The notes under the pieces were generated by a model. It was not told the origin of the DNA, ran no database searches, and was given only the letters and a program-made list of their open reading frames with translations. 64,000 nt of DNA from Arthrobacter sp. M4 (GTDB taxonomy: Bacteria; Actinomycetota; Actinomycetes; Actinomycetales; Micrococcaceae). Of the stretch, positions 1 to 9,000 are shown in pieces (position 1 is the first letter of the stretch; each line of letters opens with the position of its first letter). The translations under genes were made by a program, and so were the position numbers. The stretch covers positions 310,001 to 374,000 of the forward strand of contig NZ_JAIWYX010000003.1 in NCBI RefSeq assembly GCF_020251205.1. Reading direction: 5' to 3'.

Positions 1-1290
1 GGTCTTGGATTCGATCTGGCGGATACGCTCGCGGGTAACGCCGTACACTTTTCCGATTTCGTCTAAAGTCTTCGGCTGGCCGTCGGTCAGCCCGAAACGC
101 ATCGCTACAACGCCGGCCTCGCGCTCAGACAGCGTGTCAAGGACGGAATGCAACTGCTCCTGGAGCAGCGTGAAGCTGACTGCGTCGGCGGGCACCACAG
201 CTTCCGAATCCTCGATGAGGTCCCCGAATTCGGAGTCGCCATCCTCACCCAGCGGAGTGTGGAGGGAGATGGGCTCACGGCCGTACTTCTGGACTTCGAC
301 GACCTTCTCCGGTGTCATGTCCAGCTCGAGGGCGAGTTCTTCCGGAGTAGGTTCGCGGCCAAGATCCTGCAGCATCTGCCGCTGGACACGGGCCAGCTTG
401 TTGATGACTTCCACCATGTGCACCGGGATACGGATGGTCCGTGCCTGGTCCGCCATGGCACGCGTGATGGCCTGCCGAATCCACCAGGTGGCGTACGTGG
501 AGAACTTGAAGCCCTTGGTGTAGTCGAACTTTTCCACGGCGCGGATAAGGCCGAGGTTGCCTTCCTGGATAAGGTCGAGGAAAAGCATGCCGCGACCGGT
601 GTAGCGCTTGGCCAGCGACACGACCAGACGGAGGTTGGCCTCCAGCAGGTGGTTCTTGGCGCGCTTTCCGTCATGAACGATGAATTCGAGTTCCCGCCTG
701 AGCTTCGGCGCCATACCGCCGTCGTCGTTCGCGAGTTTTTCTTCGGCGAACAGGCCAGCCTCGATGCGGAGCGCCAGGTCAACTTCCTGCTCAGCGTTCA
801 GCAGGGCTACCTTACCGATCTGCTTCAGGTAGTCCTTAACAGGGTCAGCCGTAGCACCGGCGGACATGACCTGCTGAACGGGTGCATCATCATCGTCAGC
901 GTCGGAGTAAACAAAGCCGGAGCCGGTGGCCGCGGGGGCCTTCTCGCTTTCTTCCTCGGTCTCCTCTGCTTCCTCGGACTCGTCCGTGAGCTCAGACTCG
1001 TCGGGCGAAGCCGAGTCGAAATCCTCTTCCTCGTCGACCTCGGCGTCGTCGATTTCCTCTTCGTCTTCGGCCTGGCCTCGGGCATTCTTGCCAGCGGCCT
1101 CGGCCGCTGCCTTGGCGCCGGGCTTAGGCCCGCGCTTCTTGGGAGCCGGCTTTCCCGAAGGGTCTGCACCTTGGGTTGAGTCCTTGGCTGCGCGTGTAGC
1201 CGCGCGCTTGGCAGATGCGCCCGCGTTCGTTTCTTCGGCGGACAGTTCGGCCTGGGCGGCGGGTTCCTTCTCGACGGAAGACGGGGTCAC
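1..1290 (-). CDS. sigA: Principal RNA polymerase sigma factor (partial, C-terminus cut by window edge)
   Basis: This is the housekeeping sigma-70 factor, which directs core RNA polymerase to most promoters. The visible 430 codons start at a GTG preceded by AAAGG. The first ~150 residues are Ala/Lys-rich and then strongly acidic (runs of Glu/Asp), as in the variable N-terminus of actinobacterial HrdB/SigA. They are followed by region 1.2 ([11 protein letters not shown]), region 2 (the block from [12 protein letters not shown] through [18 protein letters not shown] to [11 protein letters not shown]), region 3 ([11 protein letters not shown]) and the start of region 4 ([13 protein letters not shown], then [11 protein letters not shown]). 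The gene runs off the left edge inside region 4. The upstream 283 bases carry a possible SigH/SigR-type promoter. Group 1 assignment is confident because region 2 matches the conserved primary sigma block. Confidence 0.97.
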   Translation of the reverse strand, partial: MTPSSVEKEPAAQAELSAEETNAGASAKRAATRAAKDSTQGADPSGKPAPKKRGPKPGAKAAAEAAGKNARGQAEDEEEIDDAEVDEEEDFDSASPDESELTDESEEAEETEEESEKAPAATGSGFVYSDADDDDAPVQQVMSAGATADPVKDYLKQIGKVALLNAEQEVDLALRIEAGLFAEEKLANDDGGMAPKLRRELEFIVHDGKRAKNHLLEANLRLVVSLAKRYTGRGMLFLDLIQEGNLGLIRAVEKFDYTKGFKFSTYATWWIRQAITRAMADQARTIRIPVHMVEVINKLARVQRQMLQDLGREPTPEELALELDMTPEKVVEVQKYGREPISLHTPLGEDGDSEFGDLIEDSEAVVPADAVSFTLLQEQLHSVLDTLSEREAGVVAMRFGLTDGQPKTLDEIGKVYGVTRERIRQIESKT

Positions 1291-1573
1291 AGAAAACCTT
1301 TCTAGCGGCGGTCTGTGGAATCACCATGGGGGCAACACCACTATGACCCTGTCAAGTCCGCGGTAAACATCACGTGCAACCGCCGCCTGCAGGGCCACTT
1401 AGTAGAACTGCTGACGACTCTGGATTGTTCCCGTCGGGAACTTTCCGGACACGCAAACGCGGACCCAACCGGGTCTCGGCATCCATTGTCGCACGGTTTT
1501 CAGCACAAAGGCACGCCATGACGCGTCCAAGTGGCGTTTCGACCGCATTCCACGATCAGCAGGACCCCGAATT
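1291..1573. other. Upstream region of sigA, no gene
   Basis: No convincing coding region was seen in these 283 bases. The stretch lies between the sigA start and the end of the DUF4192 gene, so it must carry the sigA promoter(s). A TTGACA on the minus strand (near 1353-1358) lacks a good -10 at normal spacing. A GGAAC-N18-GTT arrangement is described separately. Confidence 0.6.
1406..1431 (-). promoter_or_regulatory. Candidate SigH/SigR-type promoter of sigA
   Basis: On the minus strand GGAAC (1431-1427) is followed after 18 bases by GTT (1408-1406), about 115 bases upstream of the sigA start. GGAA(T/C)-N18/19-GTT is the recognition pattern of the actinobacterial oxidative/heat stress sigma factors SigR and SigH. 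The principal sigma gene of Streptomyces (hrdB) is a known SigR target. The match is short and could occur by chance. Confidence 0.35.
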
Positions 1574-2881
1574 TTAGGCCGCGGCGGTGCCAAACCGTCG
1601 CCATGCTGCTTCGGACCGCCGCGCCCAGCCGCACAGCGTTCCCCGCAGGACCACTTCCTGGAGGAGTTCGGCCAAGCGGTAGCTTGGCAGTTCCCTCAAG
1701 GCCGCCCTGTACAAGGAATCGGCGTAGGATCCCCTTCCCCTACACCACTCAATCCAGCCTCGCAGCGTGAGGCAGGCGGCACGCGCCTCGCCCCCACCGA
1801 AACCTGCCAAGGCCTTGAGCATGTCGTCCAGCGTCTGCATTGCTGTCCAGTCCGGCACATCAGGTGCAAGCCCCAGCAGGACGTCACCATAGGTTGCTGC
1901 CACCGCTGTGGTCCCGTGTACCGCGACCGCTGGAGCGCCTGGGCTTCCGTCCTCGGACGGCCCAGCCTTGCATACCGTCCTGGTTGCCTGAGCACTTAGC
2001 TGCAGCAACTCGACCGGGACTCCGTCAGGCAACCCTGCATCGCAGCTCTCGGCGTCCATAAGGAAACCGAAATCGTCCGCTCCGCGATAAGCATCGGCAA
2101 ACCCGGCAGCGGCCATAACCGCTATTGCATCGCGCCAACCGGGAACGCGTAGAGTCGCCCGAAGGAAATTGGCAGATTCCAGCGAAATCTCACCCGAACG
2201 CAGCTTTTTAGCCACGCGGAGACTGCTCCACATATGCAAAACCGCTTCGAAGCATGCCCTGTCACGCCAGTGCGGCTCAAGTAGACTCAGGAACCCGTCT
2301 TCCGACGATTCGCTGCCATCCTCAGCCGTGGCAAGCGACCGCATATAGGGAGCGCAGTCCCCATAGATGTCCACGTCCGAGGGCGCCTGCCGGACCGAAC
2401 TGCCCCGGTACACCATCTCAGCATTCACGCGGCTGTCCTTGATCAGCTGGACGCTCCTGCCAGGGAGGGGGCAGCATCGTTCGTCGTCGCAGCTTGCGTC
2501 TCGCCAGTACTCGTGGCCAACCAGCCATGCGACCTTAACCGGCGTCCCTGATGCAGCCAGACGCTCTGCGAGCGAGCTAAGCATGGGACGCCAAGTGCCG
2601 CCCACGCTGTTCGTCTCCCAACCGCTATCTGTGAAAACGGCGAGAAGCACGCCGTCGGCCTTTTCATCGGCGGAAAGATAATCGCTGACCTGTTCCGCGA
2701 AAGCCGCCAGTTGATCCGGCCTGTCCGTGTCCGGCAGGTCCACGCGCAGCGTGGCACCGAGTGAGTTGCCCTGCGTGGTCATGGCCACCAGGCTTTGATC
2801 CGGCCAGTAACCCAGGACGTGTGGAACGAAGCCGAGAATATCCTCAGGGGCAGTGGCGATCATGGGCTTGTCTAATGTCAT
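1574..2881 (-). CDS. DUF4192 domain-containing protein
   Basis: A 435-residue protein of the actinobacterial DUF4192 family, whose molecular function is not known. The family hallmark is near the N-terminus: a segment reading LGFVPHVLGYWPDQSLVAMT followed by a conserved LRVDLPD. No signal peptide or clear membrane helix is seen, so it is probably cytoplasmic. The ATG at MTLDKP is taken as the start because the family usually begins a few residues before the GFVPHVLG block. A start 15 codons further upstream is also open. It is a single gene between sigA and an MFS transporter on the same strand, about 100 bases from the transporter, and may be cotranscribed with it. Confidence 0.85.
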   Translation of the reverse strand: MTLDKPMIATAPEDILGFVPHVLGYWPDQSLVAMTTQGNSLGATLRVDLPDTDRPDQLAAFAEQVSDYLSADEKADGVLLAVFTDSGWETNSVGGTWRPMLSSLAERLAASGTPVKVAWLVGHEYWRDASCDDERCCPLPGRSVQLIKDSRVNAEMVYRGSSVRQAPSDVDIYGDCAPYMRSLATAEDGSESSEDGFLSLLEPHWRDRACFEAVLHMWSSLRVAKKLRSGEISLESANFLRATLRVPGWRDAIAVMAAAGFADAYRGADDFGFLMDAESCDAGLPDGVPVELLQLSAQATRTVCKAGPSEDGSPGAPAVAVHGTTAVAATYGDVLLGLAPDVPDWTAMQTLDDMLKALAGFGGGEARAACLTLRGWIEWCRGRGSYADSLYRAALRELPSYRLAELLQEVVLRGTLCGWARRSEAAWRRFGTAAA

Positions 2882-2980
2882 GCTTACAAGCCTTGCCGGG
2901 AGACCTGAAGCCGTACCAGACACCACTGCGGCTATGTGGATCTCACGGGTTATGTGGATAATCCAGCGCTTGAGCCACGC

Positions 2981-4318
2981 CTACTTGACGGCGCGGGATC
3001 GCCGCTGTTCCAATCTGGCGCGCCTCTGTTCTGCAAGGGTCTTTAGCAGAGGTGGGACGTGTACACCCTGCGCGGCCATCTGCCTGCGCACTTTGCGGCG
3101 AGTCACCAGAATCAGGACTGTGCCCAACGCAAGCAGGACATATTGGATGCTGAAGGCGATTCGAAAGGAATCCAGGCTGTACAGGTCACTGGAATAGCCA
3201 GTTACGCGGAGCACGTCCAGAATTAGTCCCACGGCGAAGATCGTGACCAGGGCCGCAATAAATCCGCCCACATTGACTATGCCCGTGGCCGTACCAATGC
3301 GCTGTGCCGGATTGAACGTGCGGGCGAAGTCGAAGCCAATCATCGAACCCGGTCCACCTATGGCAAGGACCACAACAAGCCCGGCGAGCAACCACAGAGG
3401 TGCGTGGCCTGGCCACAGCAGAACCGTCGCCCATGCCAAGGCGGTGGCGCCGGTGATGAGCAGGACCATGGCGGAACGGCGCATGGGGTGACGGGACACG
3501 AATCGGCCAAAGCCGGGACCCACCACAATCGCCGTCGCCACAAAGAGGGCCATAAGGGCGGAGACTGTTCCCGGATCCAAGCCCTGTCCGGACACCAGGA
3601 ACGGGTATCCCCATGTCATCGCGAAGACGTTTCCGCTGAATTGCACCGTGAAATGACTCCACAACCCCAATCGGGTTCCCGGTTGCTGCCATGCACGTGT
3701 CAGCGAGACTCCGGTAGCCCGCAGCCCCTGCGCGGGCTCCCGCGGCGGGTGCCCGGGCGGGACGTCGCGCAGCAGGGCCAGAACCAGCACCACGGCCAAT
3801 GCCGACATCGCAGACAACGTGAGGAACGCCGGAGTCCAGCCGGAAGCGTGCAAGAGGAACGCAAACGGCACCACACTGAACAACTGTCCAAGTTGTCCGG
3901 TCATGCCCGTCAGCTGCGTGACCACCGGTACCCTGGCGGGCGCGAACCACAGGGGAACCAGGCGCAGAACTGACACGAACGTCATGGCGTCCCCCGCGCC
4001 GACCAGGACACGCCCAAAAACTCCCCCCGGAACAGTGTCCGCGTTGGCGAGCTGAAGCTGGCCCAGACCCATCAGAACCGCGCCGGTGGCAATCATGGCC
4101 CGCGATCCGAAGCGGTCCACCAGCACACCCACTGGAATCTGCAGCCCGGCATACACCAGCAACTGCAGCACGGTAAAGAACGAAATAGCGGCTGCCGTGG
4201 CGTGGAATCTCTCCGTCGCTTCAAGGCCGGCAATGCCGAAAGACGTCCGCTGCGCCACGGCCACCAAGTAGGCGAAGACCCCAATAGTCCAAATCAGCCA
4301 GGCGCGGGGTGCATTCAC
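2981..4318 (-). CDS. Major facilitator superfamily transporter
   Basis: A 445-residue polytopic membrane protein with about twelve hydrophobic segments, of the MFS secondary transporter fold. The loop between helices 2 and 3 reads GVLVDRFGSRAM, the usual MFS G-x-x-x-D-R-x-G signature. The second half repeats the pattern with a basic loop (GRFVSRHPMRR). The C-terminus ends in an Arg-rich cytoplasmic tail. The substrate cannot be told from the sequence. The best generic relatives are NNP/sugar-phosphate-type and drug-type MFS proteins, but no subfamily motif is decisive. The ATG start has GAAGG about 7 bases upstream. Confidence 0.88.
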   Translation of the reverse strand: MNAPRAWLIWTIGVFAYLVAVAQRTSFGIAGLEATERFHATAAAISFFTVLQLLVYAGLQIPVGVLVDRFGSRAMIATGAVLMGLGQLQLANADTVPGGVFGRVLVGAGDAMTFVSVLRLVPLWFAPARVPVVTQLTGMTGQLGQLFSVVPFAFLLHASGWTPAFLTLSAMSALAVVLVLALLRDVPPGHPPREPAQGLRATGVSLTRAWQQPGTRLGLWSHFTVQFSGNVFAMTWGYPFLVSGQGLDPGTVSALMALFVATAIVVGPGFGRFVSRHPMRRSAMVLLITGATALAWATVLLWPGHAPLWLLAGLVVVLAIGGPGSMIGFDFARTFNPAQRIGTATGIVNVGGFIAALVTIFAVGLILDVLRVTGYSSDLYSLDSFRIAFSIQYVLLALGTVLILVTRRKVRRQMAAQGVHVPPLLKTLAEQRRARLEQRRSRAVK

Positions 4319-4402
4319 CCTTCAATTATGCCCAAGGCCAGCAGGCGGGCGGCAACCGCCGTCCATTCCCTGGCAGGCTGTCCCAACCGCTAGCCAGCTC
4401 GG

Positions 4403-5341
4403 CTACGGGCGAACGTCTTTGCGGGCCAGATAAGCCTCCACAGCGGCACCCAGCTCATCCGCGTTGGGCAACTCATCGTTTTCCCCCGCCAGCAATGATC
4501 GACGTGCGGTGCCCTCGGCTTTCTCGTCGTAGCGCGCCTCCAACCTGGACACGACAAGCTGGATCTCTTCGGAAGCCTCAACCTGCTCCGCGATCTGGCG
4601 CCCAACTTCCCGGCCTACTTCCCTCAGGCGGTCGGTTGGAAGCATCAACGAGGCAGCGGCGCCCAAGTACTCCAGGCCCGCAACGGCAGCGTTGGGGTAC
4701 TCGGCGTCCGCCAAATAGTGCGGGACGTGGATGACGTATCCTGCAACGTTCCGTCCAGCCTCCACCAGACGGACCTCGAGGACATGCCCAATGGCAGCGG
4801 GAACCTCAACCGTTGGCTTCCAGCTCGAAATGCCCTCAATGAGGTCCGGCCGATTTCCGTGCACGGTGACGCCCACGGGCCGTGTGTGCGGCACCGGCAT
4901 GGGAATTGAATGGATCCAGGTCACCAGGTTGACTTCAAAGTGTTCCACGAGCCTCACTACGGCGCGGGCAAATCGCTCCCACTGGAGGTCCGGCTCGAAT
5001 CCGGCCAGCAGGAGGAAGGGCTGTCCCAGCCCGTCGCGGAGCCTGTACAGGACCAGGCGCGGAGGCTGGTAATCCTGGAGGTGGTCCTCCACGAACGTCA
5101 GATGCGGTCGGCGCGAGCGGTAGTCCATGAGCTGGTCGGCGTCGAACTCGGCCACCACATCTGCGCCCAGTGTGTCCAGCAGCTCAGCATTGATTTGCTT
5201 GACCACGTGCCCTGCATCGGCAAAACCGGTGAACCCCATCACAAGGTTGAGGCCTTTCAGGCCTGGGTCGTGAAACAGCTCCGGATTGCCCACATAAAGG
5301 GCGTCGGGATCCAGCAATGAGCCGGCGATCCGGTCAATCAC
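4403..5341 (-). CDS. PAC2 family protein (proteasome assembly chaperone-like)
   Basis: A 312-residue protein of the PAC2 family, common in actinobacteria and named for the eukaryotic proteasome assembly chaperone 2; the bacterial role is not established. Family features include the N-terminal GLNLVMGFTGFADAGHVV block and the central WIHSIPMPVPHTRPVGVTVHG block. The reading frame stays open for another ~217 codons upstream, overlapping the pepA start. The true start is taken as the GTG at 5341 (VIDRIAGSLL) because GAAAGGA lies 6 bases before it and the upstream translation does not resemble protein. The C-terminus is acidic and helical. It is transcribed away from pepA. Confidence 0.88.
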   Translation of the reverse strand: MIDRIAGSLLDPDALYVGNPELFHDPGLKGLNLVMGFTGFADAGHVVKQINAELLDTLGADVVAEFDADQLMDYRSRRPHLTFVEDHLQDYQPPRLVLYRLRDGLGQPFLLLAGFEPDLQWERFARAVVRLVEHFEVNLVTWIHSIPMPVPHTRPVGVTVHGNRPDLIEGISSWKPTVEVPAAIGHVLEVRLVEAGRNVAGYVIHVPHYLADAEYPNAAVAGLEYLGAAASLMLPTDRLREVGREVGRQIAEQVEASEEIQLVVSRLEARYDEKAEGTARRSLLAGENDELPNADELGAAVEAYLARKDVRP

Positions 5342-5645
5342 GGCATGTCCTTTCGCGTAGGCGGGAAGTCTAGGGTGGGCGCGTGCACTGCCGTTCGCCG
5401 CGGCGGCCTGACTGCCCTTCGTCTTTTTACAACGCTGCCAAGCGTGCAGGCATTCCTTACACCAATGTGCCACAGCTCTCATGTCTGTTGCCCCACGAAG
5501 CAGTGTGGAGACTACGATCGAACCGGGTCGGCCGAACCGGCCCGTACACCGCAGACGCCGTTCAGGGACGACGCCGGCCGGTTCCGCGCGGAGGCGAAAC
5601 ATGCCCCCGTTGCCGCGACATCTCAGAAAGTGAGGACACATCCCC
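5342..5645. other. Divergent promoter region between PAC2 gene and pepA
   Basis: These 304 bases separate two divergent genes and hold no convincing coding region. Open frames here lack a ribosome site and have a composition unlike the neighbours. Promoters for both genes must lie here. A TACGAT near 5514-5519 could be a -10 for pepA, but no good -35 is at normal spacing. Confidence 0.5.
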
Positions 5646-7172
5646 GTGGTCAAGACTAACGACATCACCCTGCGGTCCATTTCCAAGGATTTGAAAAGGT
5701 CACCCAGCGACGCCCTTGTGGTTGGCGTCGGCCAAGGAAACGAAGGTCCGGTATTGCTGGACAACCCGTTGTCGGCAAAGGCAGCCGAATCGCTGGCAGC
5801 GTCGTTGAAAATCCTGGGTGTCACTGGTGCCGCAGACCAGATGGTCCGCCTGCCGGGGATCGCCGAAACCGGGGCCGATGTACTAGTCCTGGCCGGCGTG
5901 GGAAAGCTCGGGACGGACGGCCTCAGCGAAGAGGCGTTGCGGCGGGCTGCGGGCTCAGCCGTGCGCCAGTTGGCGGGCCTCAGCTCGGTCACTCTTGCCT
6001 TGCCGTCCGCGTCGCTCGGCGATGCCGGAGCCGTGGCGGAGGGTGCCGTCCTTGGCGCCTATTCCTTCACCGAGTTCCGTTCCAACAAAGACGGACTAAA
6101 GAACCCGGTTGGCACGGTCAAGATCTTCACGGAATTCGCCGGCACCAAGGACTTCGACCGCGTGCTGGACAGGGCAATCACGGTGGGACGGGCCGTGAAT
6201 GCTACCCGTACCTTGGTCAATCAGCCGCCCAGCCATTTGTTCCCGGAGAGTTTCGCCGAAGCGGCCCGGGAATTGAGCAAGGGCCTGCCCGTCAAAATTA
6301 CGGTCTGGGACGAGAAAAGGCTGGAGAAGGAAGGCTTCGGCGGCATTCTCGGGGTCGGCAAAGGCTCCGTCCGCCAGCCGCGACTTGTCAAAGTGGAATA
6401 TTCGCCGGCAAAGGCCGAACGCAAAATCGCTTTGGTCGGCAAGGGCATTACCTTCGACACGGGCGGAATTTCCATCAAGCCGGCGCTCGGCATGGGTGAC
6501 ATGAAGAGCGACATGGCGGGTGCCGCCGTCGTCCTTAATACTGTCCTGGCGATCGCACAACTTGGCCTTCCGATCAAGGCGACAGCCTGGCTTTGCATCG
6601 CGGAAAACATGCCGTCGGGCGCCGCGCAGCGGCCTGCGGACGTCCTGACTGTGTACGGCGGCAAGACTGTGGAGGTCCTTAACACCGACGCCGAAGGCCG
6701 CCTCGTCATGGCCGACGGCATTGTGGCCGCTGCTGAGGAGCAGCCTGACGTCATCATCGATGTTGCCACGCTGACCGGCGCCCAGCTCATCGCGCTCGGC
6801 AACCGTACGGCGGGTCTGATGGGCGATGAGACCGTGACAGCGGCGCTGAAGGAGGCATCCGACAAGGCGGGCGAGGTGGCCTGGCCCATGCCCCTGCCGG
6901 AAGAGTTGCGGGCCAGCCTCGATTCGCAGGTCGCTGACATTGCCAACATCGGCGAACGACACGGCGGCATGATGACCGCTGCGGTATTCCTGCGCGAATT
7001 CGTCGGCAAGAACGCCGACGGCGAGCTCATCCCCTGGGCCCACATCGACATTGCCGGCCCGTCCTTTAATAACGGCAGCCCGTGGGGCTACACACCCAAG
7101 CAAGGAACCGGGTGCACCGTCAGGACACTGGTCACTTATGCGGAGGGTCTCGCCGCCGGCACCACCGCCTAG
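5646..7172 (+). CDS. pepA: Leucyl aminopeptidase (M17 family)
   Basis: A cytosolic di-zinc aminopeptidase that removes N-terminal residues, often Leu, from peptides and feeds amino-acid recycling. The 508 residues match the family length. The N-terminal domain is variable. The C-terminal catalytic domain has the metal/substrate block KGITFDTGG (K266, D271) and the M17 signature NTDAEGRL (N346-L353, with D348, E350 and R352), offset by about four from the E. coli residues. The GTG start is preceded by GTGAGGA at a suitable distance. M. tuberculosis also has this gene just upstream of its dihydrolipoamide acyltransferase, as here. A GC-rich hairpin follows at 7215-7247. Confidence 0.97.
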   Translation: MVKTNDITLRSISKDLKRSPSDALVVGVGQGNEGPVLLDNPLSAKAAESLAASLKILGVTGAADQMVRLPGIAETGADVLVLAGVGKLGTDGLSEEALRRAAGSAVRQLAGLSSVTLALPSASLGDAGAVAEGAVLGAYSFTEFRSNKDGLKNPVGTVKIFTEFAGTKDFDRVLDRAITVGRAVNATRTLVNQPPSHLFPESFAEAARELSKGLPVKITVWDEKRLEKEGFGGILGVGKGSVRQPRLVKVEYSPAKAERKIALVGKGITFDTGGISIKPALGMGDMKSDMAGAAVVLNTVLAIAQLGLPIKATAWLCIAENMPSGAAQRPADVLTVYGGKTVEVLNTDAEGRLVMADGIVAAAEEQPDVIIDVATLTGAQLIALGNRTAGLMGDETVTAALKEASDKAGEVAWPMPLPEELRASLDSQVADIANIGERHGGMMTAAVFLREFVGKNADGELIPWAHIDIAGPSFNNGSPWGYTPKQGTGCTVRTLVTYAEGLAAGTTA

Positions 7173-7214
7173 TTGGGCGCCACCGCCGAGTTGGGCAAGG
7201 ACAGAAAGGACGAC

Positions 7215-7247
7215 GGCGGCCCGGTCCGGCATTCGGACCGGGCCGCC
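7215..7247 (+). terminator. Hairpin terminator after pepA
   Basis: A perfect 14-bp inverted repeat (arms 7215-7228 and 7234-7247) with a 5-base loop GCATT, 42 bases after the pepA stop. It has no T-tract, as is common for actinobacterial terminators. Confidence 0.7.
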
Positions 7248-7371
7248 AAATGGCCCGCGCACCGGCGGGCCACCACTCCCCGGATGCCCGCAACGGGGCG
7301 TCCATCACTCGCCCACGTGACTCTGGCCACAAGCGCCCCACAAACGCCTCCGGAGGGTGGAGCATGGATAG

Positions 7372-7393
7372 GTGGTTCGCTAAGGTGAACCAC
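7372..7393. promoter_or_regulatory. Dyad upstream of lpdA (possible operator)
   Basis: GTGGTTC (7372-7378) and GAACCAC (7387-7393) form a perfect 7-bp inverted repeat with an 8-base centre. It lies about 115 bases before the lpdA start, just upstream of the likely promoter. It could be an operator or a small RNA hairpin; the cognate regulator is unknown. Confidence 0.35.
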
Positions 7394-7505
7394 GGTAGTC
7401 ACAAATGCAAGAGAACTTTGGTGCTGGCATAATCACGGCAGAACAAGTTCCAAGACCAGATGATGCGTTCTTCGCGTGTCATCGTTCACGCGAGGGAGCG
7501 TCTAA

Positions 7506-8888
7506 GTGGCCGATCAGGCAACTGCGCAAGAATTCGACATCCTGGTACTCGGTGGCGGTAGCGGCGGCTACGCCACAGCCCTGCGTGCCGTACAACTGGG
7601 CTTCACCGTTGGCCTCGTTGAGAAGGCCAAGCTTGGTGGAACGTGCCTTCACAACGGCTGCATTCCCACAAAGGCACTGCTGCACTCGGCGGAACTTGCT
7701 GACCATGCCCGTGACTCTGCCAAGTATGGCGTGAACGTCACGCTCGACAGCATCGACATCAATGCCGTCAACGCATACAAGGACGGCATCGTCGCGGGCA
7801 AGTTCAAGGGCCTGCAGGGACTCATCAAAGCCAAGGGCATCACCGTCATCGAAGGTGAAGGCAAGCTCCAGGGCACCGACACGATCGTTGTCAACGGCAC
7901 TGCCTACAAGGGCAAGAACATTGTGCTTGCCACGGGTTCCTACTCCCGCTCGCTCCCTGGCTTGGAAATCGGCGGCCGCGTCATCACGTCAGACCAGGCC
8001 TTGGAACTGGATTACATCCCCAAGAGCGCCATTGTCCTCGGCGGCGGTGTGATCGGTGTGGAGTTCGCCTCCGTGTGGAAGTCCTTCGGCGTCGACGTGA
8101 CCATTGTCGAGGGCCTTCCGTCGCTGGTCCCCAACGAGGATGCTTCCATCGTCAAGAACCTGGAACGTGCCTTCAAAAAGCGCGGCATCAAGTTCAGCAC
8201 CGGCGTCTTCTTCCAAGGTGTGGAGCAGGACGACAACGGTGTTAAGGTCACCCTGGTTGATGGAAAGACCTTCGAAGCCGAGCTCCTCCTCGTTGCCGTT
8301 GGCCGTGGCCCCGTGACGGCGAACCTGGGCTATGAAGAGGCAGGCGTCACCGTCGACCGCGGCTTCGTCATCACCAATGAGCGCCTGCACACCGGTGTCG
8401 CCAACATCTACGCGGTGGGCGACATCGTCCCCGGCGTCCAGCTTGCCCACCGCGGCTACCAGCAGGGCATCTTTGTTGCCGAAGAGATCGCCGGGCTCAA
8501 CCCGACCATCGTTGAGGACGTCAACATCCCCAAGGTCACCTACTGCGAGCCGGAAATCGCCACCGTCGGTTACACCGAAAAGGGTGCCAAGGAGAAGTTC
8601 GGCGAGGACCAGGTGGAAACCCAGGAATACAACCTGGCTGGCAACGGCAAGTCTTCCATCCTCGGCACCGGCGGCATCGTCAAGCTCGTGCGCCAGAAGG
8701 ACGGCCCGGTCGTCGGCGTTCACATGATTGGCTCGCGCATCGGTGAGCAGATCGGTGAAGCTCAGCTGATCGTCAACTGGGAGGCCTACCCGGAGGACGT
8801 CGCCCAGCTGGTCCACGCCCACCCCACTCAGAACGAAGCCCTGGGTGAGGCCCACCTCGCCCTAGCAGGCAAGCCACTCCACGGCTAA
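7506..8888 (+). CDS. lpdA: Dihydrolipoyl dehydrogenase (E3)
   Basis: A flavoprotein disulfide reductase that reoxidises dihydrolipoamide on E2 or H-protein subunits and passes electrons to NAD+. The 460 residues carry the N-terminal FAD fold ([13 protein letters not shown]), the redox-active pair in GGTCLHNGC (C47 and C52), a second nucleotide fold for NAD ([15 protein letters not shown]) and the C-terminal dimer motif HAHPTQNE (H439/E444 catalytic dyad). The GTG start follows a GAGGGAG ribosome site. The gene directly precedes the lipoyl E2 gene on the same strand, so the pair likely serves pyruvate and/or 2-oxoglutarate dehydrogenase. Confidence 0.97.
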   Translation: MADQATAQEFDILVLGGGSGGYATALRAVQLGFTVGLVEKAKLGGTCLHNGCIPTKALLHSAELADHARDSAKYGVNVTLDSIDINAVNAYKDGIVAGKFKGLQGLIKAKGITVIEGEGKLQGTDTIVVNGTAYKGKNIVLATGSYSRSLPGLEIGGRVITSDQALELDYIPKSAIVLGGGVIGVEFASVWKSFGVDVTIVEGLPSLVPNEDASIVKNLERAFKKRGIKFSTGVFFQGVEQDDNGVKVTLVDGKTFEAELLLVAVGRGPVTANLGYEEAGVTVDRGFVITNERLHTGVANIYAVGDIVPGVQLAHRGYQQGIFVAEEIAGLNPTIVEDVNIPKVTYCEPEIATVGYTEKGAKEKFGEDQVETQEYNLAGNGKSSILGTGGIVKLVRQKDGPVVGVHMIGSRIGEQIGEAQLIVNWEAYPEDVAQLVHAHPTQNEALGEAHLALAGKPLHG

Positions 8889-8912
8889 GTCTCCCCACGA
8901 GACACCTGGGCT

Positions 8913-8941
8913 GTGCACCCGGCACAACCTGCCGGGTGCAC
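8913..8941 (+). terminator. Hairpin between lpdA and the E2 gene
   Basis: A perfect 12-bp inverted repeat (GTGCACCCGGCA at 8913-8924 and its complement at 8930-8941) with a 5-base loop, 24 bases after the lpdA stop. It has no T-tract. It may terminate or attenuate transcription before the E2 gene. Confidence 0.6.
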
Positions 8942-9000
8942 CGCGCCCGATCAACAACGCATTCATCCGCACAAAGATCAATAAGGAGAACGGGGACGAC

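Larger units (their letters stand above)
7173..7505. other. pepA-lpdA intergenic region
   Basis: This 333-base gap has no supported gene. It holds a strong hairpin just after pepA (7215-7247), a 7-bp dyad (7372-7393) and an AT-rich CATAAT near 7429-7434 that may be the lpdA -10. Short open frames on both strands lack ribosome sites. Confidence 0.55.

Noticed and set aside
5342..5992. A 217-codon N-terminal extension of the PAC2 protein
   Set aside because: It overlaps the pepA start, has Cys/Arg-rich non-protein composition, and a good ribosome site lies at the inner GTG.
6096..7262. A 388-codon frame opposite pepA
   Set aside because: pepA on the other strand shows all catalytic motifs; the antisense frame has no recognisable domain.
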